Assembly (NCBI GenBank): GCA_028688235.1
Contig: JAQTYP010000021.1
Coordinates: forward strand, 1 to 15,051
Reading direction: 5' to 3'
DNA: 15,051 bases
From: Methylomonas sp.
GTDB taxonomy: Bacteria; Pseudomonadota; Gammaproteobacteria; Methylococcales; Methylomonadaceae
Position 1 is the first letter of the stretch, and the number at the start of each line of letters is the position of its first letter. This document shows positions 1 through 7,063 of the stretch, in pieces. Below the pieces are notes generated by a model that saw only the letters and a program-made list of their open reading frames with translations, was not told the origin of the DNA and did no database searches. The position numbers were made by a program, and so were the translations under genes.

Positions 1-1331
1 ATGCGCTCGCTGGCCTGCCATAGGGACAGATTTTTCTCGCGGGCGAGTATGCGCATGTCGTCCAGAGTCTTGGCGCCTATGCCGCGAGTCGGCGTATTGA
101 CGATGCGTTCGAACGAAGCGTCGTCGTCCTTATGTGTGGACAGGCGCAGATAGGCTAGGGCATTTTTGATTTCCATACGCTCGAAAAAGCGCAGACCGCC
201 GTAAACCCTATAGGGCGTACCGGTGGTCATCAGGCGTTCTTCGAACTGGCGAGACTGGGCGTTCGATCGATACAAAATCGCCACGTCGCTACGCAAACCG
301 CCGTCCTTGACCCATTGGCGGATTTTTTCGACGACGAAATAGGCTTCGTCCTGTTCATTGAAGGCCGAATACAGTGAAATCAAGTGGCCTTCACCGGCCT
401 CTGTCCACAGATTCTTACCCATGCGGGCCTCGTTGTAGGCGATCAGCGTGTTGGCGGCTTTTAAGATATGGCCGGTCGAACGGTAGTTTTGTTCCAGACG
501 CACGACTTGGTGCTCGGGATAATGTTTCTGAAAGTTGAAGATGTTTTCTATTTTGGCCCCGCGCCAGCCGTAGATCGATTGGTCGTCGTCGCCGACCACG
601 AACAGATTGTTATTGCCTTCGGTCAAAAGCCGCAGCCAGGCATATTGTATCGTGTTGGTGTCCTGGAATTCGTCGACGTGGACTTGTTGGAAGCGCTGGC
701 GGTAAAAACGCAATAAATCCTCGTTGTCGCGCAGGAGTTCGTGGGCGCGCAGCAAAAGCTCTGCAAAATCTACCAGGCCGGAACGGTCGCACAATTCTTC
801 GTAGGCCTTGTAAACCGCCAGCATCTGGCGATGATAAATGTCGTTGGTTTCGTGCATGTGGCGCGCCCTGATGCCTTCTTCCTTTTGGGCATTGATGAAC
901 CATTGCACCTGTTTTGGCGGCCATTTGCTGTCGTCGATGTTCATGGCCTTTACCAGGCGTTTGACGATGCGCAACTGATCGTCGCTGTCCATGACCTGGA
1001 AATTAGCGGGCAATTTGGCTTGTTCGGCGTGTTGGCGCAGCAAGCGGTGGGCCAAGCCGTGAAAAGTGCCTATCCACATCGCCCTGGCGGAAATTTGCAA
1101 CAGGCCCTCGATGCGCTCGCGCATTTCGTTGGCGGCCTTGTTGGTGAAGGTTACCGCCAGGATGTGATAAGGCGATAGCTGATTGATTTTGATTTGCCAG
1201 GCGATGCGGTGAACCAATACCCGGGTTTTGCCGCTGCCGGCGCCGGCCAATACCAACATGGCCTGATTGGGGGCGGAAACGGCAAGACGCTGGGCGTCGT
1301 TTAACGGGTCGATGATAGTTGAGACATCCAT
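1..1331 (-). CDS. uvrD: DNA helicase II UvrD, N-terminal part (cut by window edge)
   Basis: Superfamily 1A 3'-5' DNA helicase acting in nucleotide-excision and mismatch repair. The reading frame starts at an ATG at 1331 and runs off the left edge after 443 codons; the family is about 720 residues, so roughly 60% is present. Visible motifs are Walker A AGAGSGKT (residues 29-36), TFTNKAA, GTFHGLAHRLLR, Walker B VDEFQDT (219-225), motif III GDDDQSIYGWRGA (247-259) and motif IV QNYRST (281-286). YGGLRFFER and NTPTRGIG follow near the end. The N-terminus (MDVSTIIDPLNDAQR) closely resembles E. coli UvrD, and the GTFHGLAHRLLR and VYGGLRFFER stretches favour UvrD over Rep or PcrA. There is no strong Shine-Dalgarno sequence, only an A-rich leader. 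The gene is divergent from the DUF2892 gene. Confidence 0.96.
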   Translation of the reverse strand, partial: MDVSTIIDPLNDAQRLAVSAPNQAMLVLAGAGSGKTRVLVHRIAWQIKINQLSPYHILAVTFTNKAANEMRERIEGLLQISARAMWIGTFHGLAHRLLRQHAEQAKLPANFQVMDSDDQLRIVKRLVKAMNIDDSKWPPKQVQWFINAQKEEGIRARHMHETNDIYHRQMLAVYKAYEELCDRSGLVDFAELLLRAHELLRDNEDLLRFYRQRFQQVHVDEFQDTNTIQYAWLRLLTEGNNNLFVVGDDDQSIYGWRGAKIENIFNFQKHYPEHQVVRLEQNYRSTGHILKAANTLIAYNEARMGKNLWTEAGEGHLISLYSAFNEQDEAYFVVEKIRQWVKDGGLRSDVAILYRSNAQSRQFEERLMTTGTPYRVYGGLRFFERMEIKNALAYLRLSTHKDDDASFERIVNTPTRGIGAKTLDDMRILAREKNLSLWQASER

Positions 1332-1433
1332 TTTTTATTTGCGAAATTCAATGAGCTGTGTATAGTTGCTAGCTCTTCAAAAGGAAAGCCTTGAGTCAGG
1401 ATAATAAAAACTATTGCACAGAGAGGGTTGGAA

Positions 1434-1700
1434 ATGAGTTTCGATTATAAACGTTTGGTCAAGTTCGAGCACAATGTCGGCGCCAAAGATAAAAAAGTGC
1501 GCTTATACTCCGGTATCGTATTGTTGGTGGCATCGTTGTTTACAGCCAGTGTGCTGATGTTGCTGGTCGGCTTGGTGTTGGTGGCCACGAGTTATTTTGG
1601 TTGGTGTCCGGCTTATTCCGGTTTCGGCAAAAGTACGCTGGAAGAAGAAACGGCCACCCCTGTGGAATCCGAAACAGGTTCCGAATCCGATAGTCAATAA
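1434..1700 (+). CDS. DUF2892 (YgaP-like transmembrane domain) protein
   Basis: Small inner-membrane protein of 88 residues matching the DUF2892 pattern. It has an N-terminal NVGAKDKKVRLYSG stretch, two closely spaced hydrophobic helices (about residues 25-42 and 45-62), then CPAYSGFGKST, which is the family's CPxYxxxGxST end motif. A polar acidic tail of about 20 residues follows. The ATG at 1434 is chosen because GAGAGGG (1421-1427) lies six bases upstream; a TTG six bases earlier is in frame but badly placed. In YgaP this domain is fused to a rhodanese, but here it stands alone. No specific function is known for stand-alone members. The gene is monocistronic, followed by a hairpin terminator. 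Confidence 0.88.
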   Translation: MSFDYKRLVKFEHNVGAKDKKVRLYSGIVLLVASLFTASVLMLLVGLVLVATSYFGWCPAYSGFGKSTLEEETATPVESETGSESDSQ

Positions 1701-1707
1701 TCCTCAG

Positions 1708-1738
1708 GCCATCCGAATCCGAGCAGGATTCGGATGGC
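1708..1738. terminator. Shared hairpin terminator between convergent genes
   Basis: A perfect 13-bp inverted repeat, GCCATCCGAATCC (1708-1720) and its complement (1726-1738), encloses the loop GAGCA. It lies eight bases after the stop of the DUF2892 gene and abuts the stop of fxsA, which arrives from the other side. The following T run is very short (TTT), so termination may not be purely intrinsic. It is best read as a bidirectional stop for both genes. Confidence 0.75.
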
Positions 1739-1739
1739 T

Positions 1740-2192
1740 TTAAACTTCGCGATCATGCTTGCTATATTCCCCTTCGATGACGCTGCTGTCTTGGGATCTG
1801 GCCTGTTTGAACAGGGTACCCGCATCACCGGCCAGTAGTTGGTTTTCGATGATGTATTGGGAGATTCTTCGACGCAAACCCGGAATCAGGCAGGCAAAGC
1901 CCATTGCATCGGTAAAAAAACCCGGTGTCAACAACAGCGCACCGCCGATCAGTAAAATCGGACCTTCTATCATTTCGTAAGCCGGTAGTGCGCCTCGAGC
2001 CAAATTGCTTTGAAAGCGTTGCCAGGTCTCAAAGCCTTGCCGCCGCAATAGCCAGGCGCCCAATATCGCAGTAAAAACCACCAGAAAGATGGTCGGAAAG
2101 GCACCGATCAGGCCGCCGACTTGCAGCAGCAGATAAATTTCCACGAAAGGGACGATCAGAAAAAACAAAAACAGAGACTGGATGGCTTTCAT
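1740..2192 (-). CDS. fxsA: FxsA family membrane protein
   Basis: Cytoplasmic-membrane protein of 150 residues from the ATG at 2192, close to E. coli FxsA (about 158 residues), whose overproduction relieves F-plasmid exclusion of phage T7. Family features are the N-terminal helix ending in PFVEIYLLLQVGG, the segment with GAWLLRRQGFETW, then GPILLIGGALLLTPGFFTDAMG, LIPGLRRR and a polar C-terminal tail. The frame is open back to a TTG at 2249, but the 19 extra residues (proline/serine rich) do not fit the family and no ribosome-binding site precedes the TTG. No clear Shine-Dalgarno sequence precedes 2192 either. Its normal cellular role is unknown. Confidence 0.9.
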   Translation of the reverse strand: MKAIQSLFLFFLIVPFVEIYLLLQVGGLIGAFPTIFLVVFTAILGAWLLRRQGFETWQRFQSNLARGALPAYEMIEGPILLIGGALLLTPGFFTDAMGFACLIPGLRRRISQYIIENQLLAGDAGTLFKQARSQDSSVIEGEYSKHDREV

Positions 2193-2238
2193 CGGGGACT
2201 TTAATTCATCAATGGACGGGCTTGGGGACGGCAGTTTA

Positions 2239-2287
2239 ACCCAGAACAAGCGATCTATCTACGAAATAGACGAAACCTGTTCTGGGT
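2239..2287. repeat. Inverted repeat between copA-like gene and fxsA
   Basis: ACCCAGAACA (2239-2248) is repeated as its exact complement TGTTCTGGGT (2278-2287). A second short stem, TCTAT (2254-2258) with ATAGA (2266-2270), lies inside. The hairpin starts 17 bases past the stop of the P-type ATPase gene, upstream of fxsA on the same strand. No T run follows on the minus strand, so it could be a weak terminator, an mRNA 3'-end stabiliser or a protein-binding site. Confidence 0.45.
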
Positions 2288-2303
2288 GAGCGGGGCGCGG
2301 GGT

Positions 2304-4760
2304 TTATTTGCGCTGCAGGCGCAAGGAGTTCATTACGACCGAAATCGAGCTCATTGCCATCGCAGCCGAGGCTATCATAGGGTTCAGTTTGCCAAGTGCC
2401 GCAACCGGAATTGCCACGGTGTTGTAACCCAGCGCCCAGAACAAGTTTTGTTTGATGATGCGCAAGGTCGCTCCGCTGAGTTCCATGACGTCGGCGACTT
2501 TGACGATGTCGCCGCTGACCAGCGTCAAATCCGCGGTTTCTATCGCCACGTCGGTGCCTGTGCCTATCGCAAAGCCGACGTCGGCTGCCGCCAGAGCCGG
2601 GGCGTCGTTGATACCGTCGCCTATCATGCCGACTTTGGCGCCCTTGGCTTGCAGGTCGCGGACGATGTCCAGTTTTTGTTCGGGTTTGGCGTGGGCAACG
2701 ACGGTGTCTATGCCGACTTGCCCGGCGACATAACGGGCGGTCGCTTCGGTGTCGCCCGTCACCATCAAGGGTTCGACGCCGAGGCGGCGCAGACGCGAAA
2801 TCGCTTCGGCCGCATGCACGCGCGGCTTATCTGCGATGCCGAACAAACCCGCCGCCTTGCCGGCTATCGCGACGAACACGGGAGTCTTGCCTTGTTCGGC
2901 CAGCGGCGCGGCCCGTTTGCTTAAGTTCTTGATATTGATTTTCAAGTCTTCCAACCAGTCGGCGTTGCCTATCAACACAGGCTGGCCGTCGACGCTGGCC
3001 TTGATGCCGTGGCCCGGAATGTTTTCGAAGGTTTCGACGTGTCCGGGTTCGACGCCGCGAGATTCGGCATAGGCGACGATGGTCTTGGCCAGGAAGTGTT
3101 CGGAGTCGGTTTCGGCCGCGGCAACTAGTTCCAACAGCTTGATTTCGTCCTGGCGGCTGGCGACGATGAAGTCGGTAACCTGCGGCCTGCCTTCTGTGAT
3201 CGTGCCGGTCTTGTCGAAAATAATGTGGTCCAGTCGAGATGCCATTTCCAGGCTGCTGCCGTTACGAATGTAGACGCCGCGTTTGGCCGATTGGCCGGTG
3301 CCGACCATGATGGCCATAGGCGTCGCCAATCCCAATGAGCAAGGGCAGGCGATCAGCAGCACCGCAATGGCGTTGGTAATCGCAAAACCGATGCTGGCAC
3401 CGGCCAGTAACCATCCGACCAGGGTCAATGCGGAAAGAGCCATCACCGACGGCACGAAAACCGAAGAAATGCGGTCTACGGTTTTTTGTATGGGAAGCTT
3501 GGAGGATTGGGCTTGATCTACCATGTGGATGATATTGGCCAATACCGTGTCGTTGCCTATCGCAGTGACGCGCATCGTCAACACGCCGTTGGCGTTGAGG
3601 CAGCCGCCGACCAGCTTGTCGCCGGCCTGTTTGATGACCGGCAGGCTTTCGCCGGTGACCATGGCTTCATCTACGCTGGACAAACCTTCGATCACCACGC
3701 CATCGGTGGGAATTTTTTCGCCGGGCCGTACCAGCAACATGTCGCCGACGGCTACCTGTTCCAACTCGACGACGATTTCCTGGCCATCCCGCAACAAGGT
3801 CGCATGTTGCGGTTGCAAATCGACCAGTTTGCGTATCGCCTCGTGCGCCTTGCCCTTGGCTTTTTCTTCCAGGTAACGGCCGATCAAGACGAAGCTCAGG
3901 ATGCCTGTGGCCGAATCGAAATACAAGCCGCGCCGCCCCGCTAGTAACGAGTACAGGCTGTAACCGTAAGAGGAGCCGACGCCCATCGCAATCAGGGTGT
4001 CCATGTTGCTTGCGCCCTGTTTGGCCAGCTTGGCCGCCTTGGTGAAGAACGGCTTGCCGGCCCAAAATACTACCGGAATGGCTAAAAGGTGCTGCGCCCA
4101 GTGCCAGAAACGCGAGCCGGGGGCCGCCATGCCGATGGCCATGACCGGCACGCTGAGTGCCACCGACAGTATCGCTCGGTTGCGGGCGTCTTTTAGACGT
4201 TGTTTTTCCTTGACGATCAAAAGCTGTCGTTGTGCCAGGTTGTCGAAGACATGAGCCTTGTAGCCGGTGCTTTCGACCAGAGAGATGGTCTCGTCCCTGC
4301 CGAGTCGGCCCTTGACCACGGCAGACTCCGAGGCGTAATTGACGTTGGCCTGTGTGATGCGCGGATCGCGTCGCAGCAACATTTCGATCAACAGCGCGCA
4401 AGACACGCAAGTCATGCCTTCTATGGCAAGATTGTGCTCCCGCTCAGGCAGATGCTCATCGACGATGACGGCGGTTGCGGCATGGCTGTTTTTTTGGCCG
4501 ATGTTGGCCAACACGGCATCCAGTACCGACAACACGCTGGCTGACGGCATAATCAAAGGATCGAAACGAACCGTCACCGAGCCTATCGCAGGTACGCTGT
4601 GCACGGCTATGATGCCGGGGCGTTTTTTTAGCAGGATTTCCAGGATGTAGCAGCGTTCCGGGTCTTTCTGCAAAATCGGCGAAATAATGCGTATGCGCCG
4701 CTTGAGGTTGTGTACCAGTTTGGCGTGAGCCAGATTGACGTTTTGACTGTTTGGGGCCAT
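2304..4760 (-). CDS. copA: Cu(I)-exporting P1B-type ATPase with extra HMA_2-like domain
   Basis: Copper-translocating P-type ATPase of 818 residues in the inner membrane, expected to use ATP to move Cu(I) out of the cytoplasm. Residues about 10-90 form a ferredoxin-like HMA_2-type domain with no CxxC (KRRIRIISP near its start). A true HMA domain follows with GMTCVSC (Cys118, Cys121). Core motifs are TGES (369-372), CPC in the sixth membrane helix (472-474), phosphorylation site DKTGT (Asp516), TGD (668-670) and GDGINDAP from 714. The late helices carry Tyr779-Asn780 and MAMSS (801-805), the Cu(I) signature of the P1B-1 group. One oddity is SEHF (553-556) where the family has SEHP. GGAGAG precedes the ATG at 4760. 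The gene lies 175 bases behind two small membrane-protein genes on the same strand. Confidence 0.93.
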   Translation of the reverse strand: MAPNSQNVNLAHAKLVHNLKRRIRIISPILQKDPERCYILEILLKKRPGIIAVHSVPAIGSVTVRFDPLIMPSASVLSVLDAVLANIGQKNSHAATAVIVDEHLPEREHNLAIEGMTCVSCALLIEMLLRRDPRITQANVNYASESAVVKGRLGRDETISLVESTGYKAHVFDNLAQRQLLIVKEKQRLKDARNRAILSVALSVPVMAIGMAAPGSRFWHWAQHLLAIPVVFWAGKPFFTKAAKLAKQGASNMDTLIAMGVGSSYGYSLYSLLAGRRGLYFDSATGILSFVLIGRYLEEKAKGKAHEAIRKLVDLQPQHATLLRDGQEIVVELEQVAVGDMLLVRPGEKIPTDGVVIEGLSSVDEAMVTGESLPVIKQAGDKLVGGCLNANGVLTMRVTAIGNDTVLANIIHMVDQAQSSKLPIQKTVDRISSVFVPSVMALSALTLVGWLLAGASIGFAITNAIAVLLIACPCSLGLATPMAIMVGTGQSAKRGVYIRNGSSLEMASRLDHIIFDKTGTITEGRPQVTDFIVASRQDEIKLLELVAAAETDSEHFLAKTIVAYAESRGVEPGHVETFENIPGHGIKASVDGQPVLIGNADWLEDLKINIKNLSKRAAPLAEQGKTPVFVAIAGKAAGLFGIADKPRVHAAEAISRLRRLGVEPLMVTGDTEATARYVAGQVGIDTVVAHAKPEQKLDIVRDLQAKGAKVGMIGDGINDAPALAAADVGFAIGTGTDVAIETADLTLVSGDIVKVADVMELSGATLRIIKQNLFWALGYNTVAIPVAALGKLNPMIASAAMAMSSISVVMNSLRLQRK

Positions 4761-4796
4761 GACGCTCTCCGGGAATTTCGACTGACGAGCTTGGTG

Positions 4797-4810
4797 TAGC
4801 CGGTTATCAG
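4797..4810. promoter_or_regulatory. 14-bp motif, copy 1 (upstream of ATPase gene)
   Basis: TAGCCGGTTATCAG. It lies 37-50 bases upstream of the ATPase start and recurs with one mismatch at 5727-5740. The core TAGCCGGTTA is a near palindrome (8 of 10 positions). It may be a regulator site shared by the copper genes; this rests on the repetition alone. Confidence 0.35.
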
Positions 4811-4838
4811 GGATTCAATCGCTTGCACCTTTCAGAAT

Positions 4839-4866
4839 TTGGAAAAATATGTTCCCGATTTTCCAA
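4839..4866. promoter_or_regulatory. Inverted repeat upstream of the P-type ATPase gene
   Basis: TTGGAAAA (4839-4846) and its exact complement TTTTCCAA (4859-4866) are separated by 12 bases, about 80-105 bases upstream of the ATPase start. The position and AT-rich symmetry would suit an operator or promoter element. It does not look like a CueR or CsoR site as I know them. Confidence 0.3.
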
Positions 4867-4935
4867 TGTTCTGTAGTGGCGAATTTGTTCGCTCAAGCGA
4901 TGGCTTCATTTCGTGGGTTTCGGGGGCAAACCGGC

Positions 4936-5196
4936 TTATTCTTCCTGATGTGGCTTGTCCTGCAAGTCGCGGCGGTATTGGTAGACAAAATAACCCAGTG
5001 CAAAACCCGCGCCCAGTAAAATAACGGGATGGGTCAGGATTTTTTTCAGCGTGCTTTGACGGGCGGTGGCGACTGCTCCGGCTACGGCGCCCGTGACAAT
5101 CGGGTGGCTTATGGTTTCGCCCATTTTGCTCATCGCCGTTTCCATCATTTTGACGCCGGTTTCTACTGCCATCTTTGCTTCGTGTACTTGGGTCAT
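4936..5196 (-). CDS. Small membrane protein with HPx6GFx2GYFx3YR motif, paralogue A
   Basis: Unrecognised protein of 86 residues. A helical, methionine-rich N-terminus (about 1-29) is followed by a small-residue hydrophobic stretch HPIVTGAVAGAV (31-42). A second hydrophobic helix starts at HPVILLGAGFALGYF (56-70) and ends in YQYRRD; the tail is charged. The two hydrophobic segments resemble each other, both opening with Ser/Thr-His-Pro, which hints at an internal duplication. The second segment aligns without gaps to residues 64-83 of the next upstream gene product. GAGGTAA sits seven bases before the ATG. The gene follows its paralogue by 28 bases and precedes the Cu(I) ATPase gene, so a role in copper handling at the membrane is plausible but unproven. 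Confidence 0.85.
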   Translation of the reverse strand: MTQVHEAKMAVETGVKMMETAMSKMGETISHPIVTGAVAGAVATARQSTLKKILTHPVILLGAGFALGYFVYQYRRDLQDKPHQEE

Positions 5197-5224
5197 GGTC
5201 GTTACCTCGAAATTAAAAAACTGC

Positions 5225-5605
5225 TTATTCGGCTTTATCTTGTTCGGCGGCGTATTCGCGGCTTTCGGCGACCAAGTCCAACAAATTTTCTTTTTGCCGC
5301 AGCACGAAATTTTTGCTTTCCATTGCGGTGCGGCTACTCACGGCGATGATCTCCTTGCGGTATTTGTGGGTGAAATAGCCGCCGACGAAGCCGGTCGAGA
5401 ACAATGCCAGAGGATGGCGGAGCAATGTGCTGGTGATGGTTTTGCTGGCATGAGTGACGCCGGAAATGACGAAGCCCATGAATACGCCTTTGATCAGCGC
5501 TTCACCGCGGGTGGGCGGGGCCATGCGTTTGGTCCTGCTTTTGCGGGTTTGGGTTTTCTTGGTTTTTTCGTCGGTGTCACCAATGGAATGATCTTTGACG
5601 TTCAT
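5225..5605 (-). CDS. Small membrane protein with HPx6GFx2GYFx3YR motif, paralogue B
   Basis: Unrecognised protein of 126 residues, first gene of the minus-strand set. Residues 1-35 are polar and strongly basic (KTKKTQTRKSRTKR). A hydrophobic stretch rich in glycine and serine follows (about 36-52), then the helix HPLALFSTGFVGGYF (64-78) ending in HKYRKE. The rest (about 84-126) is a charged amphipathic helix, a layout reminiscent of YtxH-type proteins: one or two membrane segments with a cytoplasmic helical tail. It shares the spacing HP-x6-GF-x2-GYF-x3-YR with the next gene, so the two are paralogues. CGGAGGC lies about five bases before the ATG. No enzymatic motif is seen; a structural or partner-binding role is more likely than catalysis. 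Confidence 0.85.
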   Translation of the reverse strand: MNVKDHSIGDTDEKTKKTQTRKSRTKRMAPPTRGEALIKGVFMGFVISGVTHASKTITSTLLRHPLALFSTGFVGGYFTHKYRKEIIAVSSRTAMESKNFVLRQKENLLDLVAESREYAAEQDKAE

Positions 5606-5726
5606 AACTCGCCTCCGTGTTGATGAATCGGTGAGGAATGGGTAGTGCGGAAGTAGCCGAATGCGAAAATGTCTCGTTCAAGCTTGACCAGCGTCTGGGC
5701 TTTCAATACTCTTTGAGCACCTGATT

Positions 5727-5740
5727 TAGCCGGTTAACAG
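5727..5740. promoter_or_regulatory. 14-bp motif, copy 2 (divergent promoter region)
   Basis: TAGCCGGTTAACAG differs at one base from the copy at 4797-4810. It sits in the 195-bp divergent region, 122-135 bases before the small membrane-protein gene and 61-74 bases before the plus-strand cupredoxin fusion gene, where one regulator could serve both directions. Confidence 0.35.
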
Positions 5741-5800
5741 ATTAGACCGTAATTGCGTCGCTGCCTAGCTGGAATTCGTTAATTTTTTTGGGAATTTCTG

Positions 5801-7063
5801 ATGATCGCCGCCAACGGAACGCAAACTAAAAGTATCTTCAAGAGAGTTTTGCTTATTTTGCTGGCCTTGCTCGGCATAGCCTTCATTTTGTGGTTGGATA
5901 GCTGGTTCATGGAGCATGCCGGCATGCCGGATTTGACTGGAGATGTCAATTTCGGCTTGTTGATGCTGATAGGCTTTCTGACCAGTTTTCATTGCGTCGG
6001 CATGTGCGGCCCATTGATTTTGGGTTACGCGACCAAGGAAGCCAAGGAGGGTCGTAAATCCCATGTTGCGCACTTACTCTACGGCCTGGGGAAAACGATT
6101 TCCGATACGGCAATCGGAGCTCTTTTCGGCGCTTTCGGTGCAATAGTTGCCTTCACCCCTTACACCCAGGGTGCGGTGGGGGTTGCGGCCGGCTTGTTCT
6201 TGATATTATTCGGCTTGCACATGCTGGAGATATTTCCGGCGCTGAGTCATTTTCAATTCAAGACGCCAACTTTCGTAATGCGCTTCGTCGGCAAGGAATA
6301 CCGCAAGCACAGTAATCCGTTCGTGATCGGCTTGTTGAACGGGTTGATGATTATCTGCGGCCCATTGCAAGCCATGTATGTGATGGCGGCAGGTACAGGC
6401 AGCTGGATGCAAGGCGCGGTCACTTTGTTTTTTTTCGGCGTTGGCACCTTGCCGTTGTTGTTGGGTTTTGGCTTTTTGACCAGTTTGCTGTCCGGCAATC
6501 TGACGCCGAAACTACTCAAAGCCTCCGGCGTGATCGTGATGTCGCTGGGTTTGATCATGATTAATCGAGGGTTGGCGGTAACCGGCAGCGGTCTTGATTT
6601 CAACACCCTTGTTGCGCGGGTTTCCCAATATTTAGCACCCACCATCGCCGACTCGGCCAATTGCGAAAACGAACAGACCATACACATGGATGTATTGAAG
6701 AGCCGCTTCTCGCCGAATAAATTTACCCTGCGCAAGGGCATACCGGTGAAATGGGCGATCAATGTCAAGGAATTGAACGAATGCAACAATCAGATTGTGG
6801 TGCGTGAATACGGGTTGGAAATCAAATTGCACTCCGGTCTACAAGTGATCGAATTCACGCCAAACGAAGCCGGTGTAGTACCCTGGAGTTGCTGGATGGG
6901 CATGATACCCGGCACCTTTATCGTCGTGGAAGATACCCCCCGCGCCGAGCAAGCGCCCAGCGATACGCAAGATACGTCGATAGCCGAAACCGATCAAGAA
7001 CGCTGGCTACGTTTTTTTGTTACTCAATGGCAACAGATTGCCGATAGCTTTAGCGTTCGGTAA
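5801..7063 (+). CDS. DsbD_2/SafE-type membrane protein with C-terminal cupredoxin-like domain
   Basis: Integral membrane protein of 420 residues. One helix near 16-36 precedes a DsbD_2-type (cytochrome c biogenesis / TauE-SafE-like) region of about six helices between 51 and 258. Its hallmark is FHCVGMCGP (63-71), with Cys65 and Cys69 at a membrane edge, and a matching ICGPLQAM in the second half (Cys186). Residues about 290-378 form a cupredoxin-like domain: KGIPVKWAINVKELNECNNQ (Cys328), then EFTPNEAG and SCWMGM (Cys364, Met366, Met368), likely Cu ligands. The tail is acidic, then basic. Databases often call such proteins sulfite exporters, but the cupredoxin domain and the Cu(I) ATPase next door point to copper transfer or resistance. 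GGGA lies seven bases before the ATG. The gene is divergent from the copper set. Confidence 0.88.
   Translation: MIAANGTQTKSIFKRVLLILLALLGIAFILWLDSWFMEHAGMPDLTGDVNFGLLMLIGFLTSFHCVGMCGPLILGYATKEAKEGRKSHVAHLLYGLGKTISDTAIGALFGAFGAIVAFTPYTQGAVGVAAGLFLILFGLHMLEIFPALSHFQFKTPTFVMRFVGKEYRKHSNPFVIGLLNGLMIICGPLQAMYVMAAGTGSWMQGAVTLFFFGVGTLPLLLGFGFLTSLLSGNLTPKLLKASGVIVMSLGLIMINRGLAVTGSGLDFNTLVARVSQYLAPTIADSANCENEQTIHMDVLKSRFSPNKFTLRKGIPVKWAINVKELNECNNQIVVREYGLEIKLHSGLQVIEFTPNEAGVVPWSCWMGMIPGTFIVVEDTPRAEQAPSDTQDTSIAETDQERWLRFFVTQWQQIADSFSVR

Noticed and set aside
468..1178. Plus-strand open frames across the uvrD region
   Set aside because: They lie opposite intact helicase motifs II to IV and show no start signal or family resemblance.
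2286..2924. 212-codon plus-strand frame opposite the end of the ATPase gene
   Set aside because: It is antisense to the conserved phosphatase and hinge motifs of the ATPase and has no domain of its own.
3667..4410. 247-codon minus-strand frame inside the ATPase gene
   Set aside because: It is a shifted frame of the ATPase coding sequence with an arginine/glycine-rich low-quality translation. The ATPase frame itself is unbroken, so it is not a frameshift.
4879..4892. Small hairpin GCGAA-TTTG-TTCGC as a terminator after the small membrane-protein gene
   Set aside because: A stem of only five base pairs and no T run in the minus direction; too weak to call, and the ATPase gene could still be reached by read-through.
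5801..7063. Sulfite exporter as the function of the DsbD_2-type protein
   Set aside because: The label comes from a broad superfamily; FHCVGMCG and the cupredoxin-like SCWMGM domain point to copper or redox chemistry.
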